From Planktothrix tepida PCC 9214 (GTDB lineage Bacteria; Cyanobacteriota; Cyanobacteriia; Cyanobacteriales; Microcoleaceae), in NCBI RefSeq assembly GCF_900009145.1, contig NZ_LN889782.1, positions 235,081-299,080 of the forward strand: a stretch of 64,000 nt of DNA, in the 5' to 3' direction. The position numbers and the translations under genes are program-made. This document shows positions 47,488 to 55,972 of this stretch, in pieces (position 1 is the stretch's first letter; each line of letters begins with the position of its first letter). Below the pieces are notes generated by a model, which saw only the letters and a program-made list of their open reading frames with translations, was not told the DNA's origin and did not search any database.

Positions 47488-48165
47488 ATGATGCAGACTG
47501 GTTTTCTAGTAGTTTTATGGCAACGCTGCAAGCATCAGTTATCCCTACTTTCCGTCTCCAAAAGTGATCAAGAACTGATTCAGGGAAAGCCATCAATCCG
47601 TCTTCAAAAGGGCGTTTCTAAGTTTTTAGGTAATACTAGGAGACATCGACGGTTGAGAGTTTATGTCAGGCGATCGCATAAATTGGGTTGTGCCTATCAA
47701 CCTCGGTTTTCCTATATTCAAGTGTTACTCTCTTGGCTCGGCAGTTTTGTGGGAATCGCAGCCCTGGCTTATCTTTCCACCTATAGCCATTATCCATTGA
47801 TTGCAGCCCCGATGGGCGCGACGGCGGTTTTGGTGTTTGGAGTGCCGGATAGTCCCTTGGCTCAACCGCGAAACGTGATTGGGGGTAATTTTTGGGGGGC
47901 ATTGGTTTCGATTTTATCGGTGCAATTTTTCGGTACGGCTCCTTGGGTAATGGCTTTAGCCGTTGCAACGACGATTAAGCTGATGAAACTAACGCGAACC
48001 ATTCATCCGCCGTCGGGTGCGGTGGCGTTGATTGGTGTGATGAGTGGTGTATCGTGGAAGTTCTTATTCACTCCTGTATTAGCGGGATCGGTTATTATTG
48101 TTCTCTGGACTTTTGTGTTTAATAACGTTGCACCAGGTAGAAGTTATCCTAAACACTGGCTCTAA
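47488..48165 (+). CDS. HPP family membrane protein (putative nitrite transporter)
   Basis: The 225-residue protein has about 80 basic, soluble residues followed by four membrane spans. The family-naming motif HPP is in TIHPPSGAVALIGVM, preceded by YPLIAAPMGATAVLVFG and LAQPRNVIGGNFWGAL. Characterised HPP proteins in cyanobacteria and chloroplasts transport nitrite, so a related anion is a fair guess. It lacks a good ribosome-binding site and is probably coupled to the upstream small ORF. The MarR regulator follows 47 bases later. Confidence 0.8.
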   Translation: MMQTGFLVVLWQRCKHQLSLLSVSKSDQELIQGKPSIRLQKGVSKFLGNTRRHRRLRVYVRRSHKLGCAYQPRFSYIQVLLSWLGSFVGIAALAYLSTYSHYPLIAAPMGATAVLVFGVPDSPLAQPRNVIGGNFWGALVSILSVQFFGTAPWVMALAVATTIKLMKLTRTIHPPSGAVALIGVMSGVSWKFLFTPVLAGSVIIVLWTFVFNNVAPGRSYPKHWL

Positions 48166-48212
48166 GCCTTAAATTATTTTTAAACACTAGACATCAATAG
48201 AGGGGTCTGGAC

Positions 48213-48857
48213 ATGATGAATCATTCTGATCAGGGCTCAACAGAACAACGTATTCTTGTCGGGCTTTCTAAGATTAGTCTAGCCCTCAAAAGTCAATCCT
48301 GGCAGGATGCTGGACAACATGGAGTTTCACCCACCCAAGCCCAAATTTTATCGTTGTTACAAGCCAAAGGCGATGAGGGAATGCGTTTGGCTGCTGTAGC
48401 AGAGGGTTTAGCCGTTACCCCAGCGACTGCTAGTGATGCGGTGCGGGTATTGGATGAGAAAGGTTTGGTGCAAAAAATGCGATCGCCCCAGGATGGACGA
48501 GCCATCACGATTACCCTCACTCCAAAAGGCCAAAAGCTGGCTGCACAAACGTCTTGCTGGTCTGATTTATTGTTGGATGCGGTAGGAGAACTATCGGAAC
48601 TCGAGCAGACCGTTTTCTTACGCGGATTAATTAAAATGATTCGTAAGTTGCAAGAAGCAGGTCAAATTCCGATCTCCAAAATGTGTGTAACTTGTCGATT
48701 TTTCCAACCGAATCGTTATCCGGGAAGTGATCAACCCCACCATTGTGATTTGGTCGATGCACCCTTTGGCGATCGCAACCTGCACCTGGAATGTTCTGAG
48801 CAGATTGAGGCTGCTGTAGATCGGACAACATTAGATAAATCAGTTAAAAAGAAATGA
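48213..48857 (+). CDS. MarR-family regulator with C-terminal cysteine cluster
   Basis: The winged-helix domain spans residues ~10-150: HGVSPTQAQILSLLQ, AVAEGLAVTPATASDAVRVLDEKGLV (recognition helix) and SPQDGRAITITLTPKG (wing). Beyond it is a ~45-residue tail with CVTC, then HHC, then a fourth cysteine (LECSEQ), which could bind a metal or Fe-S cluster. That suggests sensing of redox state, nitric oxide or a metal. It probably represses its own operon through the palindromes at 47316-47345. Confidence 0.85.
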   Translation: MMNHSDQGSTEQRILVGLSKISLALKSQSWQDAGQHGVSPTQAQILSLLQAKGDEGMRLAAVAEGLAVTPATASDAVRVLDEKGLVQKMRSPQDGRAITITLTPKGQKLAAQTSCWSDLLLDAVGELSELEQTVFLRGLIKMIRKLQEAGQIPISKMCVTCRFFQPNRYPGSDQPHHCDLVDAPFGDRNLHLECSEQIEAAVDRTTLDKSVKKK

Positions 48858-48892
48858 TTGATTTTGTAATTTCTTTGATTTTTCTTTAATTT

Positions 48893-49600
48893 ATGGATAT
48901 TTTAATTGTTGAGGATGAACCCGAAATTGCCCGATTAATTCAGCACACCTTAGAAGCTGAAGGATTTTCTTGTCAAATTGCGAATAATGGATTAGCCGCT
49001 TTACAAAAATTTCAAGAATTGCAACCGGATTTAATTATCTTAGATTTAATGATTCCGGGGTTAGATGGATTAGAAGTTTGTGCTAGAATTCGCCAAAAAC
49101 CCGGACAAAAAGATCCGTATATTTTAATGTTAACGGCTAAAGGAGAAGAACTGGATCGAATTATTGGTTTATCGACCGGGGCGGATGATTATTTTGTAAA
49201 ACCCTTTAGTCCGAGGGAATTAGTGGCTAGAGTCAGAGCTTTATTAAGACGAAGTTTGCGCCAAGGGGGTCAACAAAATCAAATGTATCAAACCCCCCAT
49301 TTTTTAGTCGATTTAGATCAAAGAAGCGCCAGCCGTCAATTAGAATCAGGGGATACGGAAAATTTAGATTTAACCACGTTAGAGTTTAATTTATTATCTA
49401 CATTCCTAAGTTATCCGGGTCGGGTTTGGAGTCGTACCCAACTGATTGATAAACTTTGGGGGGATGATTTTTTTGGCGATGAACGGGTTGTCGATACCCA
49501 TGTCGCCAGACTGCGTAAAAAAATTGAACCTGACCCCTCCCACCCCAGTTTTATTAAAACTGTCACGGGGGTAGGATATAAATTTGAAGATGCCAATTAA
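48893..49600 (+). CDS. OmpR/PhoB-type response regulator
   Basis: The 235-residue protein has a receiver domain (1-~120) with acidic pocket EDE (7-9), phosphoacceptor Asp51 in ILDLMIPG, the LMLTAKGEE threonine and the lysine in FVKPFSPREL. The winged-helix DNA-binding domain (about 130-232) shows LDLTTLEFNLLSTFLSYPGRVWSR and VVDTHVARLRKKIEPDP. No histidine kinase is adjacent. It starts 35 bases after the MarR gene and may be co-transcribed with that operon. I cannot assign a specific name. Confidence 0.92.
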   Translation: MDILIVEDEPEIARLIQHTLEAEGFSCQIANNGLAALQKFQELQPDLIILDLMIPGLDGLEVCARIRQKPGQKDPYILMLTAKGEELDRIIGLSTGADDYFVKPFSPRELVARVRALLRRSLRQGGQQNQMYQTPHFLVDLDQRSASRQLESGDTENLDLTTLEFNLLSTFLSYPGRVWSRTQLIDKLWGDDFFGDERVVDTHVARLRKKIEPDPSHPSFIKTVTGVGYKFEDAN

Positions 49601-49698
49601 GCGCAAATTCAGCTAAAATAACTCAACCTTCTCTCGGAAGATGGAGTGATTTTAGGCAAAGTTAAGTTATAATGTTATTAGGATTAAACGTGTTAACA

Positions 49699-49953
49699 AT
49701 GAGTCAAGCAAAACCCCTCACCGACCTAGAATTAATTGATTGTGCAAAAGCTAATGCTAAACAAGGCGTTGCTAATGCGGCTAAACTCTCTGGTTATGGC
49801 GATGATGTGGATCAGTTTATGGATGCACTTCAAAGTGCCTGTCAACGAATTGGAGTTAATATTGATTCTTTATCCGATTTAATTACAGAACAACAACAAA
49901 TGAGACAAATACCAGGATTAGAAATTGCTCCTGACTCAGAATCAAGTTTATAA
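49699..49953 (+). CDS. Conserved hypothetical cyanobacterial protein
   Basis: This 84-residue soluble, acidic protein contains LTDLELIDCAKANAKQGVANAA, then CGYG-like SGYGDDVDQFMDALQSACQRIGV, then LSDLITEQQ. It resembles unnamed small proteins of cyanobacteria. ATG 49699 (MSQAKPLTD) is preferred over ATG 49672, which adds nine residues. Function is unknown. It follows the response regulator by about 100 bases. Confidence 0.65.
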   Translation: MSQAKPLTDLELIDCAKANAKQGVANAAKLSGYGDDVDQFMDALQSACQRIGVNIDSLSDLITEQQQMRQIPGLEIAPDSESSL

Positions 49954-50008
49954 CAGCAATACTTCGGTTAGTTTTTGAAGATGGACATGAGAAAACAAAT
50001 TCATATTA

Positions 50009-50040
50009 TTTATTAAGATTCCGTATAAAATCTTAATAAA
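50009..50040. terminator. Perfect 12-bp hairpin between convergent genes
   Basis: TTTATTAAGATT (50009-50020) and AATCTTAATAAA (50029-50040) are exact complements around an 8-base loop. It lies between the ends of the 49699 gene and the FAD monooxygenase gene. No T run follows, so terminator function is tentative. Confidence 0.4.
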
Positions 50041-50082
50041 GTTATTCATGGCAACAGAGTCAAGACTTACGCACAAGACCTA

Positions 50083-50097
50083 AGAAACCAGGTTTCT
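50083..50097. repeat. AGAAACC-GGTTTCT palindrome, third copy
   Basis: AGAAACCAGGTTTCT touches the stop codon of the minus-strand FAD monooxygenase gene. It is the same repeat as at 17531 and 17585. The preceding GACTTACGCA motif (about 50064-50073) is another short sequence often seen next to such repeats. Confidence 0.55.
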
Positions 50098-51586
50098 AAC
50101 CTGATGCTTTAAGCTGTTGAATAATATCCTGAAAATTTCTTCCATAAACCGCTTGGTTATATTCCAATAATTGTGTTTCTGACCATTCCAATCGTTCTAA
50201 GGTTGCTTGTTGAATTTTAGCCATAAAAGGACGGCGAAATTCTTCGTAGGTTTGAAAACATTGTGTGATTTTATCAGAATGATTCCAATGATTATTTTTA
50301 GCTAATTGCTCAAGTAAAGTAACAATTACTAAAGCATCTTCAAATCCCTGATTAACGCCTTGAGCCGCAAAAGGCGGCATTCCATGAATCGCATCCCCAA
50401 CTAATACGACTCGTCCTTGACTCCAAAAAGGTTGTATTTCTACATCAGAATCAGGAACATAAAGATGAGCAGATGAGGGAAATTTGGGTTGATTAGAAAT
50501 TGTAACTCGATGAATATAATAGGGACGTTTGTATAGGGTTTTCAGGGAAGATAAACTCACTAACTTTTGAAGACTATCGGGGAAATTGGCTTTTTTTAAA
50601 TCGGTTATGGCTAAATTAATTAATGAATTTCCTGAACTTTTTTCCAGAGTATCTAAAGGTAAAGCAGCATGGAGAAGATAGCCGATTTCACCCGTTGGTC
50701 TATTGAGCAAAATCATTCTAGGTTTGTCTAAACTCTGACAATTTGGAGTAATTTTATCCTGAATTACGGTAACAATTCGACAATCAGAAAAAAAGGTTTC
50801 TTCTAGTTCTGTTCTTAAGGATGGGGGAATGTCAGTGATGTGTGTACATCCAATCGCCGAAAACCCAGAATATTCAGGTTTAGCGACAGGTTGGTAGGGT
50901 GTATTCTCATATAAAACTTGACGAATCCTAGAGTTAATTCCATCCGCAGCTATCACAATTTTTGCTCGAAATGATTGGAGTTGACAGGATGGGTTTAACG
51001 GTTCTAAATCTTCAGAACTAAGATGATTTTGAGGCTGTTCTTTTTCCCAATGAGCATAGGGATTGGCTTCGATTTTTCGATCACAAATACTATTTATTCT
51101 AACACAGCCTAATTCTGGCTCATCTACTACATTAACACAACGATGATTGACTTTAACTAGATTTTCAGGAAGCAAGTTTCTTAAACAGGTTTGTAACTCA
51201 TACCAAGCCATAGAAACTCGACCTTCTCCATAGAGATTAAACCAATGTTCAAAACTTAAGGGAATTGCTGAAATCCGTTCTCCGTTGGTATTTTTTTGTA
51301 CCCATTCTGGCGAAATTTTAGGCTGATTATTGGGACTAAAATTCGCAGGCGAAAACCTTATTCCGGCTGCTGCTATGGCTTCATAAGCTTGAGCTTGAAT
51401 ACAATTTAAGGCTTTTAAACCATTAGGAAGAATATCTAAAACTTGACCCACCGGACGAAAATTATGAGTTTGATCAATGACTAAAATATTGTGAATTCCT
51501 CGTTGACGCAAACCCAGTGCTGTTGCTAATCCAACTGGCCCAGCGCCGACAATTAAAACATCATAAATTTTAGTAAAATTTACCAT
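50096..51586 (-). CDS. FAD-dependent monooxygenase (FAD_binding_3 type)
   Basis: The 496-residue flavoprotein belongs to the aromatic-hydroxylase-like class A monooxygenases. The dinucleotide fold is at the start (DVLIVGAGPVGLATALGLRQRG). The second FAD motif is near residue 400 (GRVVLVGDAIHGMPPFAAQGVNQGFEDA), and AKIVIAADGINSRIRQVL carries the DG motif. It uses NAD(P)H and oxygen to hydroxylate an organic substrate that cannot be deduced. It lies 38 bases downstream of rlmN on the same strand. It lacks membrane segments. Confidence 0.85.
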   Translation of the reverse strand: MVNFTKIYDVLIVGAGPVGLATALGLRQRGIHNILVIDQTHNFRPVGQVLDILPNGLKALNCIQAQAYEAIAAAGIRFSPANFSPNNQPKISPEWVQKNTNGERISAIPLSFEHWFNLYGEGRVSMAWYELQTCLRNLLPENLVKVNHRCVNVVDEPELGCVRINSICDRKIEANPYAHWEKEQPQNHLSSEDLEPLNPSCQLQSFRAKIVIAADGINSRIRQVLYENTPYQPVAKPEYSGFSAIGCTHITDIPPSLRTELEETFFSDCRIVTVIQDKITPNCQSLDKPRMILLNRPTGEIGYLLHAALPLDTLEKSSGNSLINLAITDLKKANFPDSLQKLVSLSSLKTLYKRPYYIHRVTISNQPKFPSSAHLYVPDSDVEIQPFWSQGRVVLVGDAIHGMPPFAAQGVNQGFEDALVIVTLLEQLAKNNHWNHSDKITQCFQTYEEFRRPFMAKIQQATLERLEWSETQLLEYNQAVYGRNFQDIIQQLKASG

Positions 51587-51624
51587 TTTTTCCCTCTAAT
51601 TAATGTAATTCAACAAGAATAATT

Positions 51625-52656
51625 TTAAACCTTAGAAGCGCGTAATTGTCCACAAGCTGCATCCGCCTCTAATCCTCTGGAATAACGCACACTCACCGCT
51701 ATATTACGCTGTTTAAGGATATCCATAAACTCATGAATGCGTTGGGTATCCGGTCGTTTATAGTCAACTTCTTGAATCGGGTTATAGGGAATTAAATTAA
51801 CATGACTTTGAAACCCTCTTAATTGACTCGCTAATTCAATAGCGTGTTCGGGTAAATCATTTAATCCCGCTAACAAAATATATTCAAAACTGATTCTTCT
51901 TCCGGTTAATTTTACATAGTCTCGACATTCAACAAATAATTGAGATAGAGGATAGGTTTTGGCGCTGGGGATTAATTGTTCTCGAATATTTTGATAGGAA
52001 GCGTGTAAACTAACGGCTAATGTGACTTGTAAATCATATTCTGCTAATTCTCGAATTTTTCCTCGTAAACCCACCGTAGAAACCGTCATCATTCGTTGTC
52101 CAATTCCCACATCTTGATTGAGGGATTTAATCGCCGCAACGACATTATTAATATTTAATAACGGTTCTCCCATTCCCATAAACACAATATGACTGACTCG
52201 CCGTTGAAAATCTTCCTGGACGGTTAACACTTGATCAATAATTTCATAAGCTTCTAAATTGCGAGTAAAACCGCCTTTTCCCGTCGCACAAAAATCGCAC
52301 GCCATCGGACAACCGACTTGGGAAGACACACAAACTGTTAAGCGTTTTTCGGTGGGAATTCCTACAGTTTCAATAATTTGACCATCGGCTAATTTTAATA
52401 AATATTTAATGGTTTTATCGGGAGCGATCGCTTTATAATGAATATTAGATCGACCAATCTCAACATTACCAACGGTCTCGCGCCATTGTTTCGGAAATAC
52501 GGTAATTTCCCCTAAAGATTTCGCCCCTTTCTGATAAATCCAATCATATAATTGCTTACCCCGATAGGCGGGTTGTCCCTGTTGTTGTACCCAGTCGGTG
52601 AGTTGTTCTAAAGATGACCCTAATAGGGGAGTTAATGTCGAGTTTACAGTAATCAT
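51625..52656 (-). CDS. rlmN: 23S rRNA (adenine(2503)-C(2))-methyltransferase
   Basis: This 343-residue radical-SAM enzyme methylates A2503 of 23S rRNA and A37 of some tRNAs. The Fe4S4 motif is CPMACDFC (CxxxCxxC). [44 protein letters not shown] and VNLIPYNPI are typical, and the catalytic methyl-carrying cysteine is in the C-terminal [11 protein letters not shown] 52656 ([12 protein letters not shown]) is chosen over 52695, which would add a hydrophobic stretch not found in the family. Confidence 0.95.
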   Translation of the reverse strand: MITVNSTLTPLLGSSLEQLTDWVQQQGQPAYRGKQLYDWIYQKGAKSLGEITVFPKQWRETVGNVEIGRSNIHYKAIAPDKTIKYLLKLADGQIIETVGIPTEKRLTVCVSSQVGCPMACDFCATGKGGFTRNLEAYEIIDQVLTVQEDFQRRVSHIVFMGMGEPLLNINNVVAAIKSLNQDVGIGQRMMTVSTVGLRGKIRELAEYDLQVTLAVSLHASYQNIREQLIPSAKTYPLSQLFVECRDYVKLTGRRISFEYILLAGLNDLPEHAIELASQLRGFQSHVNLIPYNPIQEVDYKRPDTQRIHEFMDILKQRNIAVSVRYSRGLEADAACGQLRASKV

Positions 52657-52820
52657 AACCGTTAATAATAAAAGGTAGGGGAGAAAATTAATCAACCCAA
52701 AAAGAAAGGGTTGGTTAAGCGATTAACCTCTATTCTATATTATATCTAATTTGTTAATAATTTTTCTGTTAATTTAGACTTTACAGTTACCACAAGAGAT
52801 TGTAGTATAGATAGGGATTT

Positions 52821-52826
52821 TATAAT
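52821..52826 (+). promoter_or_regulatory. -10 box of the giant two-gene unit
   Basis: TATAAT (52821-52826) is a perfect -10 hexamer. The -35 region (around 52798-52805, GATTGTAG) is weak. Transcription from here would leave a leader of only about 10 bases before ATG 52844, so the mRNA would be nearly leaderless; no Shine-Dalgarno sequence is seen. Confidence 0.4.
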
Positions 52827-52843
52827 GATGACAGATTTTGAGA

Positions 52844-55800
52844 ATGAGCGATCAACACACTCTTAAAGAAAACTCCGATCCCCTAGCTCAATTAGATTAT
52901 ATTCCGTTATTGGATTTAATTCTCCAAGAACTCAAGAATAATTTTCCCATTTTTCAACTTTCTCCCGATCAAAATCGTCTTCTAATTGATGCGTATCGTC
53001 TAGCATATAAATTAGCGACTCAAAACCAAAACCTCAATCCTTTAACTCAAACCCCAGGAATTCGGGCGGCTACAGTTAATTTTAAATCAGATAGTCATTT
53101 TTATGCTAAAATCAAAGAAATTCACACTTTATTAAAACAACGGTTAAACCAAGTCTGTAAAAATCAAGCTCCTCAAGAAATTATCCGAAATATTTGTCAA
53201 AATATTACTGAATTTGATAGCGATAAAGCTTCCCTTCCTTTTCAATATCCTTTGAAAAGAAACTACTCTTTTAATTCCCAACGGTTAATCATAGAAAATA
53301 GTTTTACAGCGAATCGTAGTCCCGGTGGTGATTCAATTATTAAAGCGCATCATTTGAATGTGCGGTTTACAGGTTTAGGAAATTTTGAGCAACATTTATC
53401 AGAAAATATTAAACGTTATATTGAAACGATTACTGAGGATAACTCCAGGGACAGACAGGAACTCAATGCGTTACTAAATGAATTATCAACTCGACCCAAC
53501 TCCAGTTTATTTAAACTCAAAAGTATTATTGATACCGAAGCATTACCTCGTCTGCTGCGAGATCTAAAAATCGATTATTTAGAATACTTAAAGCAAGGAT
53601 GGAAAAGCACTCATTCAGGTTCAGAGTCTCCTGAATTAAATTTTTTACAAGCTTTGATTAACCGTTTAAAAATTGTCATTGAATATATTAATAATCCTGA
53701 TTTAGATAATGCTCATTATGAAGTCACTTATTTGGGAGAAACTGTTAATTTAAGAACAGCTTTTTCCCAAGCGGATGCTTTTGATATTTTACCGATTATT
53801 CCTAATTACGAAGGAGTCATCGGTGAAAGTTATAATCGCAACAATGATAATTTTAAAGAATTTAATTTAGGCGTGCGTTTAAAACTGAATGGTGCGGTTA
53901 ATGCTTATCAGGAACAATCTTCCTTAGATTATCATATCACAGAAATTGATCCCACCAGTCCTCGACATCAAGAAACCTTACAAAATACGGGAAAAGCAAA
54001 AAGTTTTAAAAGCAGAGTCTTAAGAACTGCTTGTCTTTATTATCTGATTTTTGCTGTTGATGAAACCGGAGAAATACCCGATGAGGATTATAACCCGATT
54101 TCTGCATTTGAACAGAACGTTTTAAGAATTTTTCAATCTCATACTTCAACAAAGGAAGATATCAACGATCTTTTGTTAACAATTAAAACTAAAATCGCTA
54201 ATTCGTCTTGGAACGTCAGCCAAAAATTGAATCGATTAAAAATATTTTTACAGAGTTTACTGAAACAAAAAAGCGTTCTTACCTATTCCCCTAAAACTGT
54301 TAAGTTGCGTCTACATCGAGACTTATTACAATCTAAAGCCACGGATATTATTAATGATCAAAACTTTTTTGTAATTAATTTAGAAAATACTGATCCTATT
54401 CGTTCAAAAGCATCTGCTAGAGAAGCATTAGCCTATTTAGAAGTTCAAGAGAATCAACTTAGTGAAAACTCCTTAGCTTCCCTAGAAGTAACGTTCAATT
54501 TTAATGATATTCGTTATTTTACCTTGGCGGAAAAACAACAATTCGCCCTTAGATATAATATAGATGAAATTCAAGCGTTACCTGTGGTATTTTATCCTAT
54601 TCGACCTTTTAAAGCTCAAGAAAATCCCCAAGCTGGAGAAAAGTTTAAAGCTCATCATATCTATGAAAACCATTTCAAAAATCAAAAAATTATTGCTGTT
54701 TATTACAACATTAAAGAACTGAAAGAAACTATCTTTAACAATATTCAATCTCCCGCAGCCAGAATCTACCGTCAAGTATTTAGTTTATTAACTTACTTGT
54801 GTATTAATATTTGTCAAAATACCCTCAAAGATGAAAATTTATTTATTCCCATTTTCCGATTTCACCTAAAATCCCTAGAAGATAATAGCGAAGATGAAAA
54901 ATACTTAAATAGTCTAACTCGATCTTTAACTCATATTTTACGACGAGATTGTTTAGCTAATGATCAAGGATTAAATGTTGCTGATACTGAAGGTTTTGAC
55001 TTTCGAGTCAAAAATGCCTTATCTTCCCTTTATTCTCTGCTTCCCAAACGGTTTAAATTTAAAAGTGATTTCAAACCTCAATTGGATAAATTAGCAATTA
55101 TTATTGTTTCCAGTTGGTTGAGTGATTCAATTTGGAATGAACCCGATCAAACCCATCGGATTTCTAATATTTATGGTGAGATTGTTTTAATTGAAAAAGA
55201 TCCGAATACCGACGATGTGATTCAAATTAATAACTTTAGAACCTTTTCTGATAATCAAAAGCATGAAGAATTGTATCAAAAACCCAGCGTGATTCGGGAT
55301 GCGATCACAACATTGTATGAACAACAAGGATATCGACACTTTTTATATATTGCGAAAGCACCCTATAGTAGACGTTTAGGCTTAATTCAATCAGAAACTG
55401 ATCCCGATTCTTTATTTTTTATGTCGGAAACCGTGATTCAATATCTCAAAAAAGATAAACCAGAAATTAAACTGTATCCTGTGTTTATGGATACCTACCC
55501 CGCCTTAAATTTGAAAGACAAAAATGTAGACTCTTTCTATATTCCTGATGTTGAAGAATTGAAGAAATTGTCAAATGATCCTAGTCAAAGAACAAAAGTA
55601 TTTTTAAATTTATTTACAGGAGTAACAATTGATCCCAAAAAATCGTTTTTTAATAGTGTTGTTTGTTATAGCACTTTGTTAAATATTTATGATGATGCTC
55701 ATACAAAAGATATTATCTCAGGGTTATTAGACTCAGAATCTCCTCTACAACAAACAATTTTAAACTATATTCTGTTGTTTCATTTTTCCCGCTATGAAAA

Positions 55801-55972
55801 AAGTTATGAACTCCAAAAGAATAATATTATTTTAAAACTAAACCCTTATGATCAACTCATTGGAGATCAAGGAATTGGAACAATTTCGACGTTTGCTTAC
55901 TCAGAGAAAAATATTAAATTTAATGCTTTAGCATTTTTAACCCATGTCAGGAGTGCAATTTATGAGTCCTAA
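52844..55972 (+). CDS. Giant protein of unknown family, first gene of helicase pair
   Basis: The 1042-residue soluble protein matches no family I recognise. Predicted pattern: helical N-terminal ~350 residues, a mixed middle, and residues about 745-900 with an alternating order (LAIIIVSSW, NIYGEIVLIEKD, IQINNFRTF, a helix, then HFLYIAKAPYSRRLGL, then LYPVFMDTYP) compatible with an RNase H/PIWI-like fold. No intact catalytic acid set is seen. ATG 52844 is preferred over TTG 52838. It overlaps the helicase gene by 11 bases, so both products are probably made together. No full HIP1 site was spotted in it, unlike its partner. A defence or mobile-element role is inference only. Confidence 0.8.
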   Translation: MSDQHTLKENSDPLAQLDYIPLLDLILQELKNNFPIFQLSPDQNRLLIDAYRLAYKLATQNQNLNPLTQTPGIRAATVNFKSDSHFYAKIKEIHTLLKQRLNQVCKNQAPQEIIRNICQNITEFDSDKASLPFQYPLKRNYSFNSQRLIIENSFTANRSPGGDSIIKAHHLNVRFTGLGNFEQHLSENIKRYIETITEDNSRDRQELNALLNELSTRPNSSLFKLKSIIDTEALPRLLRDLKIDYLEYLKQGWKSTHSGSESPELNFLQALINRLKIVIEYINNPDLDNAHYEVTYLGETVNLRTAFSQADAFDILPIIPNYEGVIGESYNRNNDNFKEFNLGVRLKLNGAVNAYQEQSSLDYHITEIDPTSPRHQETLQNTGKAKSFKSRVLRTACLYYLIFAVDETGEIPDEDYNPISAFEQNVLRIFQSHTSTKEDINDLLLTIKTKIANSSWNVSQKLNRLKIFLQSLLKQKSVLTYSPKTVKLRLHRDLLQSKATDIINDQNFFVINLENTDPIRSKASAREALAYLEVQENQLSENSLASLEVTFNFNDIRYFTLAEKQQFALRYNIDEIQALPVVFYPIRPFKAQENPQAGEKFKAHHIYENHFKNQKIIAVYYNIKELKETIFNNIQSPAARIYRQVFSLLTYLCINICQNTLKDENLFIPIFRFHLKSLEDNSEDEKYLNSLTRSLTHILRRDCLANDQGLNVADTEGFDFRVKNALSSLYSLLPKRFKFKSDFKPQLDKLAIIIVSSWLSDSIWNEPDQTHRISNIYGEIVLIEKDPNTDDVIQINNFRTFSDNQKHEELYQKPSVIRDAITTLYEQQGYRHFLYIAKAPYSRRLGLIQSETDPDSLFFMSETVIQYLKKDKPEIKLYPVFMDTYPALNLKDKNVDSFYIPDVEELKKLSNDPSQRTKVFLNLFTGVTIDPKKSFFNSVVCYSTLLNIYDDAHTKDIISGLLDSESPLQQTILNYILLFHFSRYEKSYELQKNNIILKLNPYDQLIGDQGIGTISTFAYSEKNIKFNALAFLTHVRSAIYES

